Positions 55,201-63,867 of a stretch of 64,000 nt of DNA are shown here, one piece after another. This DNA comes from Proteiniborus ethanoligenes (lineage in GTDB: Bacteria; Bacillota; Clostridia; Tissierellales; Proteiniboraceae), in contig NZ_FNQE01000024.1 in assembly GCF_900107485.1 (NCBI RefSeq), positions 1 through 64,000 of the forward strand, read 5' to 3'. How positions within the stretch are numbered: position 1 is the first letter of the stretch; each line of letters begins with the position of its first letter. The notes below the pieces were generated by a model that made no database searches, was not told the origin of the DNA, and saw only the letters and a list, made by a program, of their open reading frames with translations. The translations under genes were made by a program, and so were the position numbers.

Positions 55201-57057
55201 TTTAAGTTACAAGAAAATGGATACCTAAATAAAATAGCACCTTATAATTTAGATGCTTTTAAAAAGTTTGTACATATTTGGAGGTTAAAACTCTCCTATA
55301 ATAACATAATTAATACAGTAGATAAAAGAAGAGTAATAGAGGAAATAAAAAATGAAATTTTAACAATAAGAGAGTCCTTTACAGAAATAAAGAATAATAA
55401 ATATAGAAAAAAATATATTAGTATCTGTGATAATCTTGATTTAGCCTGTATAAAAGAAAGAGAAAGGCTTAGAAAAAGAGTAAACCTACAGTGCAAGCTT
55501 TTGAATAATATGGATAGCTTAGGGTTAGAGACAGTGCTCCATTTTCATGTAAAAAATACTGGTGAGGCTATAGCTAATGAGCTCAGTGCAAGCATAGAAC
55601 TGCGTAAAGGTATAGAACTTATAGAATCTAAGTATTTAAATCTTGGAGGTTTAAGAAAAAATAAGGGTACTAGCTTTAAATTTGATTATTGTTTCAGCGA
55701 GGCGGGAGACTATGTATCAATAATCACCTTAAAATATATTGAAGATGGAGAAGGGGACTATTATACCTGTGAAATTCCCATCAGGATAGAGGATAGGATT
55801 AACAAATTTCAAAGAACTCCTACTTATTTGTACCTAACTGCTCCAGCAGGTGCTGAAAGCACATATTTTTACGGTAGAGAAGAAGAAATAAATGATATAC
55901 ATGATAATTTTTTAGACTTAAAAAGAGGAGATCATTCCTTTTTTATTCATGGTCTACGTCGTGTAGGGAAATCTTCCCTGCTAAATTATGTTAAGACAAG
56001 CTTAAATGAAAGGTGTTATTCAGTATTATGTAACGCAGATAGTGGCATATTGCCTAAAACTACAGATGAGCTTATTTATAAGCTTTTTGTAAGTAAAATT
56101 ATTGATTCATTTAAATATGATTATGGCATTGATTTAGGAGAGGTATCCCTTGAGGAATTTTCTATGGGTAGTGGAGATTCAATGGAGAAGTTTGATGCTT
56201 TTTTAAGAAAAATCGAAGAAAACATTGGAGAAAAATCCTTGATAATCTTAATTGATGAATTTGAAGGGCTCCTAAGATCCTTTAACAATAGTGTTGAAAA
56301 TATTCTACCAGATCTTAGAAGGATTGCTCTTGATCGTTTAAGAAAAACATGTTTTATATTTGCCGGAGGAGAAGACATTGTAAACAGGACAGAAGTAACA
56401 GTAGCACGTATTGCCGACTCTAGCAGGAGAATAAGGTTAGGATTTTTAGATAAAGCTGCTGCTATAAACTTGATTAAAGAACCAGTAAATGAGTACCTAG
56501 TCTATACAGATGAAAGTATAGAGTCCATAATGCAATATACAAAAGGGCATCCATATTATATTGTACAAATTTGCTTAAAAATACTTGACAAACTAAATAA
56601 AGAGAAGAAAGAAAACACTGTATATCCATTAGATGTTGAATTTGCAGTTCAAGAAATTTTAAAAGGCTCAGATTTGTTTATTAATATAGAAGAGATAATA
56701 GTAGATCCTTGTGAAAGAGCTATTATAATCTTGTTAGGAAGATTTCTTAAACATGATAATGACAGTTTAGACATAAAAAAGCTTATAGAAATATTTAAAG
56801 TTATCGATACCGAATACAACTTAGAGGGTAGATTTTTTAAAGACTACATTAAGGGTTCCGCAGATAAATTAGTGGAAAAAAACATACTAGAAAAAGCAAC
56901 TGAAAAGGATGTAGCTTCCTATAAATTTACTCTTGAACTATGGCGACTATGGTATAAAAATGTAAGCGGAGCAAAATGGAAAGAGTGGTTAGAAGCAAAT
57001 GATATGCAAATACTTTGCGGCATTGACGAGATAGAAGAAATAAATAGAATAATATAA
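52249..57057 (+). CDS. Giant STAND-like P-loop ATPase with helical N-terminal region
   Basis: A 1602-residue protein with a good GGAG site 9 bases before ATG. Residues 1 to about 1075 are helical and TPR-like in places (for example around 215-265 and 625-680) without a recognised family. Residues about 1080-1185 look like a beta-sandwich (CARDB/Ig-like, with VKNTGEA). Then YGREEE (1208-1213), Walker A GLRRVGKS (1235-1242), Walker B LIILIDE (1331-1337), a GHPYYIVQICLKIL lid and a C-terminal winged-helix-like end. The order GRE-Walker A-Walker B-GHPY is that of STAND/archaeal-type predicted ATPases. It is 14 bases upstream of a second P-loop protein with a HEPN-like end. No known defence gene is matched; a role as sensor is inferred. 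Confidence 0.8.
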   Translation: MFNKDEKNNFPEIISNFQKIILDGKFNESISYIQNQKYIKRISLEYFPSFTRNSVGKELDNNHYVKMDSSDRLFFYLIMLFFSPRYAKTWKHIFNHYNYEKINGLDLLEQKKCGYMVYIYFLELIKNPKDYDYKILKDFCKVNNFWIEAQSANFKEMKITKDNDKKKELIYFFADNIEKLNNEPIYGEFDKKTFIKSVTDYIDVIKNSILDEGLMHKVSAIKYGNEGDLDNAFENMKRAYEAGVSSRTIFEWASENSYLPQLKEYLNTRYKIDPSLKDVYQMINLCDLMLSIQGIEIAELKKYVIRFVKRYPNPPGDKELGEFNICLSKYNKQIWGLEIYTILHKTFPGDRYIKKTNADLLIEMENQLDEAVFLYYDAFIQFKNEKKFNLKPFRKVAITCILKDRNDLTQMLLTLLDGENNKLWIRTKKNFNTLIVLGRKINEKNNKSKVNLFNEFCIAVDKGSLTGIIYSICRYDNEFLLNYDEVKEILSNYNQYELKKSLLKFFVEYDLHSELNIESILSLIKTTSFKMYEILKDINDKYRSEVYLLEPYVEKILTNRLTACYGELFPLLEAEERARIKEIVTLLMVELFGFNQLYKYKYPEFIGVLNIPEEKKKEKILELTNTCLKYYNDNPDYFIGYGQMLMKIKQWREALLNFKEANNPKFVEVFDRSDSALVSENICKLYIMAEEGRIDYNIKELSYVLKAISIVVKMDSNHVTLNKLEELFRDKNDPLIHVISSFNYALENKSIEAVREINKVKFFLGELYNSCFNMINSLLIGVENEITEDINSPQEEIASTEEYLIDDYLTTYNDDYDLDKFFALTHDSSMFLSTKDFLNFVPYLALEIENFKLSVDMYEILKLEIKDRYNVNILDELELKSLSNKSLQVIKAAVEKDNIKDFCEFVLKYIEINSIILEKNKLYIPLLHLSFEALLVTYYSSKIGVDWKISFDTAIDNILVAYKSINDSKELFENLKFTKYICTFFKLQENGYLNKIAPYNLDAFKKFVHIWRLKLSYNNIINTVDKRRVIEEIKNEILTIRESFTEIKNNKYRKKYISICDNLDLACIKERERLRKRVNLQCKLLNNMDSLGLETVLHFHVKNTGEAIANELSASIELRKGIELIESKYLNLGGLRKNKGTSFKFDYCFSEAGDYVSIITLKYIEDGEGDYYTCEIPIRIEDRINKFQRTPTYLYLTAPAGAESTYFYGREEEINDIHDNFLDLKRGDHSFFIHGLRRVGKSSLLNYVKTSLNERCYSVLCNADSGILPKTTDELIYKLFVSKIIDSFKYDYGIDLGEVSLEEFSMGSGDSMEKFDAFLRKIEENIGEKSLIILIDEFEGLLRSFNNSVENILPDLRRIALDRLRKTCFIFAGGEDIVNRTEVTVARIADSSRRIRLGFLDKAAAINLIKEPVNEYLVYTDESIESIMQYTKGHPYYIVQICLKILDKLNKEKKENTVYPLDVEFAVQEILKGSDLFINIEEIIVDPCERAIIILLGRFLKHDNDSLDIKKLIEIFKVIDTEYNLEGRFFKDYIKGSADKLVEKNILEKATEKDVASYKFTLELWRLWYKNVSGAKWKEWLEANDMQILCGIDEIEEINRII

Positions 57058-57070
57058 AGGGGGATTTTAT

Positions 57071-59008
57071 ATGCTGAATAGCATATTAGCCAATAAATGT
57101 CCAGTTATTAATAGTGAAGACTATATTGGTGATGAGAATTTAGTTTTGGACATTTATGATATTATCAATGCAAAAAGAAATAACTTTGCAATAATAAATG
57201 ATGACGGTGTGGGGAAGTCCTCACTGCTAAATTATATTAATTTTCCAGACACTAAAGAAAAGTATCTAGCTGAATTTAACAAAAAGACAACATTAATAGT
57301 CAAAACAGATAAAACAGATCCCAAAAGTGCTTTAGAATTTCTTGAAACACTGAGGAGATGTTTAAAATATGAAATTAAATATAACCAATATATCATAAAG
57401 GATATTAAAAGGGAATGTGATGAAATATTTCGTGAATACAAGGACTATTCAGAAGAGAACAAAATAAGAGACTGCTTATATGATATTTTTAGGTTTTTAT
57501 ATATAAAAAAAATAGGCACAATCTTTTTAATAGATGATTTTGACAAGATGATTAAAAACATTAAAGAGTATCAAAAAATGGAGATGGCACAAGAAAATTA
57601 TTCTTTTCTTAGGGATGTGGCCAATGATACATCTTCATTTAATGTTCACTTTATAGTTACAAGTAGAGTAGAGATTCAAAAAATTTCTTATACAGTAGAT
57701 GTTTCAGGACTACCTGGTATATTTACTCCTAAACAGATAGAGTTGTTTGGAGATAGGGAGATAAATATATATATTGATAAAGCTTTCGAGAAAAGTGGGA
57801 TTGTGGTATTAGAAGATGAAAGAGAAATGTTGAAAAAAGTAAGTGGAGGTTTTCCTGGTCTCCTTAGAATTGCTTGTGAGGCTTTATACCAAGCAAAAAA
57901 AGAAGGCAAAACAATAAGTGAAGAACAGATGATTAATGATGTAATAGATGAATCGGATTTGTTAGAAACTCATTGGGGCTGCTCTACTTTAGAAGAAAAA
58001 AAGCTATATAAAAACATAGGGTTATCAGAAGACATATATGTCCTTTCTAAGCATGAGGAAGCTGAAGCCTTAAGAGCTTCAATAAAGAGAAAAATATTAA
58101 AAGAAGATAAAATATTTGTATCCAAAGCTTTTCAATTTTATGTTAACAAAAAATCTATAATAGAAGATGAAGTTAATGTTACTAATGATACCAATACTGA
58201 TACTGATTATAAAGAATTATTAGAGAAACACAAGAAGGTAACAGATGCAGCAATAAGAGTAATAGAAAGACAAGAAGAGTTAAACTTAATGATGTTCAAA
58301 AAGCTAGAATCACATATTAATTCAGATTCAACCATACATTCATATCAAGACAGGGCATTATCAAAAGAAGAAAAAGAAGAATATAACGAGTATGTTGTAA
58401 AAATGGCAGGAGATTATTTCCAAGATATATCTCTAAATATTGATCATATAGATACACTAAAGAACATGTCAATAAAAAACATATGGAATAAGCTGGATAA
58501 TTTTAATTTGACGAAAATAGTTCAAGGAGAAAAATTAAATAGTATTTATTCAAAGACAAAGTTTGATCAATCTCCTGTAGGGATTTCATACACTGATGTC
58601 TTCGAGAATATTATAAAAACCAAGGCATTTCCCTCTATGAAAAAATACATAAGCAACAAATATCCAGAGTTAAAAATAAGGCCAAATGAAAGAGCAAATG
58701 AATTGTTATTAAAATTTCATCCAGACCCTATGGTTGGAAACTTTAAACATATTTTAATGAACTATGAAAAAATAATTAAGGAATATTATAGTACTGAAGT
58801 GGCTGGAGATAAAATATTAAGGATTTACAATGAAGACTTTAAAACAAAGCTTCACAACATACATATTCTACGAAATAGAATATCACATGAAAAAAGAACG
58901 GAAGCAGATAAGGTAACTGTTAATGATATAAGGAGATTGAGAGAAAACATGTTTGGTGGAGAAGTTAGCTGTATAGAATATTTGATAAGACTTTCAGAAA
59001 TAAAGTAG
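57071..59008 (+). CDS. P-loop ATPase with C-terminal HEPN-like domain
   Basis: A 645-residue protein. The P-loop is NDDGVGKSS (residues 43-51; the usual first Gly is Asn43), with Walker B FLIDDFDKM (about 152-160) and a SGLPGIFTPKQ/GGFPGLLRIA lid. A winged-helix-like segment (about 310-360), a coiled coil (about 377-415) and a C-terminal helical domain of about 200 residues follow. Its end contains RNRISH (Arg601, His606), the RxxxxH motif of HEPN RNases, in the setting LRNRISHEKR typical of Swt1/DUF4145-type HEPN domains. It is co-transcribed with the giant ATPase. An RNase effector is inferred from the motif, not shown. Confidence 0.8.
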   Translation: MLNSILANKCPVINSEDYIGDENLVLDIYDIINAKRNNFAIINDDGVGKSSLLNYINFPDTKEKYLAEFNKKTTLIVKTDKTDPKSALEFLETLRRCLKYEIKYNQYIIKDIKRECDEIFREYKDYSEENKIRDCLYDIFRFLYIKKIGTIFLIDDFDKMIKNIKEYQKMEMAQENYSFLRDVANDTSSFNVHFIVTSRVEIQKISYTVDVSGLPGIFTPKQIELFGDREINIYIDKAFEKSGIVVLEDEREMLKKVSGGFPGLLRIACEALYQAKKEGKTISEEQMINDVIDESDLLETHWGCSTLEEKKLYKNIGLSEDIYVLSKHEEAEALRASIKRKILKEDKIFVSKAFQFYVNKKSIIEDEVNVTNDTNTDTDYKELLEKHKKVTDAAIRVIERQEELNLMMFKKLESHINSDSTIHSYQDRALSKEEKEEYNEYVVKMAGDYFQDISLNIDHIDTLKNMSIKNIWNKLDNFNLTKIVQGEKLNSIYSKTKFDQSPVGISYTDVFENIIKTKAFPSMKKYISNKYPELKIRPNERANELLLKFHPDPMVGNFKHILMNYEKIIKEYYSTEVAGDKILRIYNEDFKTKLHNIHILRNRISHEKRTEADKVTVNDIRRLRENMFGGEVSCIEYLIRLSEIK

Positions 59009-59030
59009 GGGATAATCTCTCCTGCTTTTT
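59003..59030 (+). terminator. Terminator after the ATPase/HEPN operon
   Basis: A stem of AGTAGGGGA with TCTCCTGCT (G-T pairs and one mismatch) is followed by TTTTTAA and overlaps the stop codon. Confidence 0.65.
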
Positions 59031-59118
59031 AAATGATATGAAATACTTCTATGTATACAAGACATTTTTTGATATAATGTACTAATGAAATAATTTAAGG
59101 CATTTTGGAGGATATCAA

Positions 59119-60471
59119 ATGAGAATTATAGAAAGAGATAAAGCATTTTATAAATCAATGTTTGCAATAGCATTACCAATAACTCTACAGAACCTAATTA
59201 CATCTTCATTGAACATGATAGATACATTGATGATTACTAGTCTAGGAGAAGGTAGTATCGCAGCTGTTGGATTAGCTAATCAGTTTTTTTTCTTTTATGC
59301 ATTAATAGCATTTGGAATTAATAGTGGTTCTTCAATTTTCATAGCACAATTTTGGGGAAAAAAAGATACAGATAATATAAAAAAAGTATTAGGATTGGCA
59401 ATAATCCTGTGCGGTGGAGTGGGGGTAATATTTACTGCAGTAGCATTATTTAAACCAGAATATATCATGATGTTTTTTACAAAAGAAGCAGATGTAGTAA
59501 GATTAGGGAGCGACTATTTAAGGATAGTATCTTTAAGCTATATTATTACAGGTATAAGCTTTGCTTTTAGTGTTGCTCTTAGAAGCATTGAACAAGCCAA
59601 AACACCTATGGTAGTTAGTGGTATATCCTTTGTAACTAATACAGTGTTCAATTATCTGCTTATTTTTGGAAAATTTGGTTTTCCAGAGCTTGGGATTAAA
59701 GGTGCGGCTTATGGAACTCTCATTGCAAGGATAGTTGAGATTATTTTTATTTTATACGCAATATATTCTGACAAAGGTCCTTTAGCAGGAAGCCTTAAAG
59801 AATTAACCAATTGGAATAAAGAATTTGTTTTTAAATATTTTAAAACTACTTATCCTGTAATAGTAAATGAAACTTTCTGGTCCTTAGGAAATGTTATGTA
59901 TTCAGTAGCTTATGCTAAAATAGGAAAAGAAGCTACAGCAGCTGTTCAAATAGCTAATACTATACAAAATATTTTTTTAGTTATTTCTAGAGGCTTAGCA
60001 AATGCATGCACAGTTATGGTAGGAAATAAAATAGGAGCAAATGAAGAGAAAGAAGCTTACTCATACGCCGTTAAGTATCTCTTTATTGCTACAACCTCTG
60101 GATTATTTTTAGGAGTTATTCTATATTTAACCTCGGGATTCACACTAAAAGCCTTTAATGGTTTAACAGATGAACTGTTCCATACTTCAAAAAAGATGCT
60201 TGCTGTTATGGCTATTTACCTAATTGCGAAGATGTTTAATGGAACTTTGATTGTGGGAGTACTTAGGGGTGGTGGAGATACAACCTTTTCTATGCTGCTA
60301 GAAATGGGTTCTGTATGGCTGGTAGGAGTTCCACTAGCATTTTTAGGAGCATTAGTATTTAAATTACCAGTATATTATGTTATGGCTATTGTTTCCTTGG
60401 AAGAGGTAGTAAAGGCCACTATAGGATTGCCCAGAGTGATATCTAAAAAATGGATTAGAAATGTAACATGA
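59119..60471 (+). CDS. MATE-family efflux transporter
   Basis: A 450-residue membrane protein with about twelve spans and the two-fold MATE pattern (ITLQNLITSSLNMIDTLMI at the start; GVLRGGGDTTFSML in the second half). Family members export cationic drugs or metabolites using a sodium or proton gradient; the substrate is unknown. It has its own ribosome site (GGAGG) and terminator and stands alone after the ATPase/HEPN operon. Confidence 0.93.
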   Translation: MRIIERDKAFYKSMFAIALPITLQNLITSSLNMIDTLMITSLGEGSIAAVGLANQFFFFYALIAFGINSGSSIFIAQFWGKKDTDNIKKVLGLAIILCGGVGVIFTAVALFKPEYIMMFFTKEADVVRLGSDYLRIVSLSYIITGISFAFSVALRSIEQAKTPMVVSGISFVTNTVFNYLLIFGKFGFPELGIKGAAYGTLIARIVEIIFILYAIYSDKGPLAGSLKELTNWNKEFVFKYFKTTYPVIVNETFWSLGNVMYSVAYAKIGKEATAAVQIANTIQNIFLVISRGLANACTVMVGNKIGANEEKEAYSYAVKYLFIATTSGLFLGVILYLTSGFTLKAFNGLTDELFHTSKKMLAVMAIYLIAKMFNGTLIVGVLRGGGDTTFSMLLEMGSVWLVGVPLAFLGALVFKLPVYYVMAIVSLEEVVKATIGLPRVISKKWIRNVT

Positions 60472-60480
60472 TAATAATAC

Positions 60481-60515
60481 AAGCTCTTGTTTATTAAAAG
60501 CAAGAGCTTATTCCT
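60481..60515 (+). terminator. Terminator after the MATE gene
   Basis: AAGCTCTTG and CAAGAGCTT form a perfect 9-bp stem; the following T-run is short (ATTCCTT). Confidence 0.7.
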
Positions 60516-60621
60516 TATAAAGCAATATATTTGTAACATTATATTGCTAATGGAATAGCTTTATAATATAATGATGTTAATTGAGTGTAGCTTTGATTTT
60601 TTTGGAGGGATGTGGGGAGTA

Positions 60622-61674
60622 GTGAAAAAATGTTTTGCTGCTTTAGTTGGATTTGCTTTGATGCTTTTAACAAATACAGCGTTTGCTGATGTAGGCGTAT
60701 TTTTAAAGGATATTACATTATTAGCTCAGGAAGGCACAAACGCTACAACTTTTTCCCAAGGAGCTAGAGTATATATTTCTGGAGAAAATGAAAATCAATA
60801 TATTATCAGTGAACAAAACGATACGTATTATGCGGACAAGCAAGATTTAATAACCATAACAAAAAAAATTAAGATATACAAGCTTAAAGATATACCAGCA
60901 GCAATGTATTCAGAAGCAGACTTTAACTCTAGTATTGTTAAAGAGCTAGGGGCTGGAGAACTACTTAGTCTAATAGATAATCATGGAGAGTTTGGTTTAT
61001 TTAACACACAGGATGAAAAGAAGGGCTATGTTTACCTTTCGATACTGGATGAAATCTTTATTGAAAAGGAAAATATTTCTCTTGGTACAGCAACAGCAGC
61101 TATGACAGTTAAGAATAAGGACAATAAATATTTACATATTCGTAAAGCAGATATTCTATATATAAAAGATTTTAGAGATAGTCAGTTTATATTATTAGAT
61201 GAAGAAGGAAACGAATTTGCAGTAAACCCACTTTTAGTTTCTCTTAATAAGGAAAATGTTCAGTTATCTAGAGCTAGCTTCAATAGAAATAGTGTTACTA
61301 ACGTAAGCAAGGTAATCGAATATGCACACAATGCTATTGGCAAACCTTATGCTTATGCTCAGGCAGGGAACAAAGGCTATGACTGTTCAGGTTTAACCTA
61401 TGCTGCATACCAGCAAATAAGTATAAAATTGCCACGCTCATCTAGTGAACAGGCTGGAGTAGGTACTACCGTAAAAAAGGAAGATTTAATAGCTGGGGAT
61501 TTAATATTTTTCGATACAACAGGGAAAAAAAGAATATCACATGTGGGCATATATATAGGAGACGGCAAAATGATACATGCTTCTACTGGTCAAAAAAAAG
61601 TAGTAATAGAAGAAGTGAATTCTAGCTACTATAAGAATAGATTTGTTACTGCAAGGAGAATAATCGAAAATTAA
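60622..61674 (+). CDS. Secreted NlpC/P60 cell-wall hydrolase
   Basis: About 350 residues: a signal peptide (KKCFAALVGFALMLL, cleavage near TAFA-DV), an SH3-like region (about 80-150) and a C-terminal NlpC/P60 domain with the catalytic Cys in YDCSGLTYAAY, His in ISHVGIYIGDG and the HAST polar residue. Such enzymes cut D-Glu-diamino-acid bonds of peptidoglycan. The start is uncertain: GTG at 60622 (12 bases after GGAGGG) is chosen because it begins the signal peptide; upstream ATGs at 60571 and 60610 are in frame. Confidence 0.9.
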   Translation: MKKCFAALVGFALMLLTNTAFADVGVFLKDITLLAQEGTNATTFSQGARVYISGENENQYIISEQNDTYYADKQDLITITKKIKIYKLKDIPAAMYSEADFNSSIVKELGAGELLSLIDNHGEFGLFNTQDEKKGYVYLSILDEIFIEKENISLGTATAAMTVKNKDNKYLHIRKADILYIKDFRDSQFILLDEEGNEFAVNPLLVSLNKENVQLSRASFNRNSVTNVSKVIEYAHNAIGKPYAYAQAGNKGYDCSGLTYAAYQQISIKLPRSSSEQAGVGTTVKKEDLIAGDLIFFDTTGKKRISHVGIYIGDGKMIHASTGQKKVVIEEVNSSYYKNRFVTARRIIEN

Positions 61675-61699
61675 AACATTTTAATAAATATAATCATAG

Positions 61700-61750
61700 G
61701 CCTTATTAAATCCTGAATAACAAGCAGAGTTTGATAAGGCTTAATTTTTT
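61700..61750 (+). terminator. Terminator after the NlpC/P60 gene
   Basis: GCCTTAT at 61700-61706 pairs with ATAAGGC at 61734-61740 across a long loop that can pair further (TAAA/TTTG), followed by TTAATTTTTT. Confidence 0.6.
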
Positions 61751-61908
61751 GTGAGGAATATAACAATGATTGAATAAAAAGTTTAAAATATGCTAATATA
61801 TTAGAGAATGACATAATTTTCAAGGGCATTGGTACAGTCTTGTTTTATAACGAATATAAAAGTTCTATATTTTTATTTTAAATATATAAATTGAAAGGAT
61901 GATTACAT

Positions 61909-62763
61909 ATGGCTGAAATTTTAAAGGGTGCTCCTGTAGCAAAAGCTATAAAGGAAAAAATCATAGCTGAGGCAGAGACTCTAAAGCAGAGAAATATTAT
62001 TCCCACATTAGGTATAATAAGAATGGGTAATAGGGCAGATGATATTTCTTATGAGAAGGGTGTTATTAAAAACTGCGAGTCTGTAGGTATACAGGCACGT
62101 GTATTTGAAGTAAGTGCAGATACTCCTATGGATGAATTCGTGCAGCTTATTAAAAAAGCAAACGAAGATCATACGGTGCATGGGATATTAATGTTTAGAC
62201 CCTTACCAGATCATATTGATTATGAGATAATAAAGGAGTTAATAGATCCTAAAAAAGATGTTGATTGTATGCATCCACTTAATCTAGAAAAGGTGTTTGA
62301 AGGCGATATAGACGGATTTGTACCATGTACTCCAAAGGCAGTAATAGAGGTATTAAAGCATTATAATGTTCCTTTAGTAGGAGCAAATGTAGCAATAATA
62401 AATAGAAGTATGGTAGTCGGGAGACCTCTTAGTATGATGTTTTTAGGTGAAAGCTCTACAGTTACAATATGCCACTCTAAAACTAAAGATTTACCTAAAT
62501 TGACAGCTAAAAATGATATAGTAGTAGCTGCTGTTGGAAAAGCAAGAATGCTTGGTAAAGATTATTTTAGTGAAAACAGTATAGTCATTGATGTAGGGAT
62601 TAATGATGCTGGGGAAGGAAAGATATGTGGTGATGTAGATTATGATAATGTAGTTGAAAATGTAAAAGCCATTACTCCTGTTCCAGGAGGAGTAGGTAGT
62701 GTTACATCAGCTATTTTACTAAGACACGTAATTATGGCGTGCAAAAATATTACAGATAAATAA
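61909..62763 (+). CDS. folD: FolD-like methylene-THF dehydrogenase/cyclohydrolase, variant
   Basis: A 284-residue FolD-family protein with the usual architecture: FRPLPDHID, KDVDCMHPLN, GFVPCTPKA, the NAD(P) motif NRSMVVGRPLSMMFL, ATVTICHSKT-like sequence and ITPVPGGVGSVTSAIL. In the standard YxxxK catalytic motif the Lys is replaced: Tyr48 is present, but position 52 is Val, with Lys at 50 and 54 instead. It belongs to a clostridial FolD subgroup with DDISYEKG in this place. Cyclohydrolase activity is therefore uncertain. Monocistronic, with a terminator. Confidence 0.88.
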   Translation: MAEILKGAPVAKAIKEKIIAEAETLKQRNIIPTLGIIRMGNRADDISYEKGVIKNCESVGIQARVFEVSADTPMDEFVQLIKKANEDHTVHGILMFRPLPDHIDYEIIKELIDPKKDVDCMHPLNLEKVFEGDIDGFVPCTPKAVIEVLKHYNVPLVGANVAIINRSMVVGRPLSMMFLGESSTVTICHSKTKDLPKLTAKNDIVVAAVGKARMLGKDYFSENSIVIDVGINDAGEGKICGDVDYDNVVENVKAITPVPGGVGSVTSAILLRHVIMACKNITDK

Positions 62764-62769
62764 TAGTTG

Positions 62770-62796
62770 AAAAAAAGGCCAATATGGCCTTTTTTG
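62770..62796 (+). terminator. Terminator after folD
   Basis: AAAAAAAGGCC pairs with GGCCTTTTTT around a short AATAT-type loop; strong in both directions. Confidence 0.92.
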
Positions 62797-62934
62797 CTGT
62801 CTAAAATTGTAATTAAATAGAAAATAATTAATTTATTACAAAAGAAGGAATATTATGATAAGCATTGAATAATGAATAATAAAAGAAAAATGAAAGGAGG
62901 GCAGTACAATTAAAAAAAGGAGGGATAATTATTG

Positions 62935-63843
62935 ATGTCTAAGAAAAGATTGCTTATCATAATTACAATCATTTTAACTCTATGTATTGTTTCCTTCACA
63001 GCCTATGCTCAATCACCAGAAGATGGAGGTGTTAATTTTGGTGTGATTTCATTATTACCACCTTTACTAGCTATAGTTCTTGCATTTATTACAAAGCAGG
63101 TCCTATTGTCATTATTTCTTGGAGTATTTGTAGGCGCTTTATTATTATATGGAGGAAATCCTTTTTATGCATTTTTAAGAACCTTAGATGAATACTTACT
63201 AGGTTCTGCATCAGATTCGTGGAATGCGGCAATACTAATATTTACTTTAAGCATTGGTGGAATGATTGGTGTAGTTTCAAAAATGGGAGGAACAAAAGCT
63301 ATAGCTGAGGCATTAGCTAAAAAAACCAAAACTGCTAGAGGAGCTCAAATAGTCACTTGGATATTAGGGGTTCTTGTTTTTTTTGATGATTATGCTAATA
63401 CTCTTATAGTTGGTCCTACTATGAGACCTTTGTCTGATAAGATGAAAGTATCTAGAGAAAAGCTTTCGTACATTATAGACTCAACAGCAGCTCCTATTGC
63501 AGGTATGGCCTTGGTATCTACATGGGTAGGATATGAAATAGGAGTTATGAGAAATGCTTATGAAGCTATTGGGGTTTCAGAAAATATTTACTTTGTGTTT
63601 TTAAAATCTATTCCTTATACTTTCTATAACATAATTGCAATATTACTGGTGTTAGTATTGGCTATTACTCAAAAAGAAATAGGGCCAATGTATCATGCTG
63701 AAAGAAGAGCAAGGCTTACTGGGAAGCTAAATTCTGACACTGCAAAGCCTATGGCTAGTGATGAAGTTTCTAAAATGGAAATCCAGGAAGGTATTAAATT
63801 AAAAGCCTCAAATGCTATCATACCTATATTGACCTTAGTGTAA
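62935..63843 (+). pseudogene. NhaC-type Na+/H+ antiporter, cut by an insertion sequence
   Basis: About 302 residues remain: a signal-like N-terminal span and the first half of an NhaC-family antiporter (PPLLAIVLAFITKQVLLSL, VVSKMGGTKAIAEALAKK, VFFDDYANTLIVGPTMRPL, STAAPIAGMALVSTW). The family is about 450-550 residues with 10-12 spans; the frame stops abruptly in a hydrophobic segment (AIIPILTLV) at 63840, where DNA with transposon features begins. ATG 62935 follows AAAGGAGGG by 10 bases. The product is most likely inactive; the other half should lie beyond the insertion. Confidence 0.85.
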
Positions 63844-63867
63844 AATAATTGTAGGAAAAAATATAAA

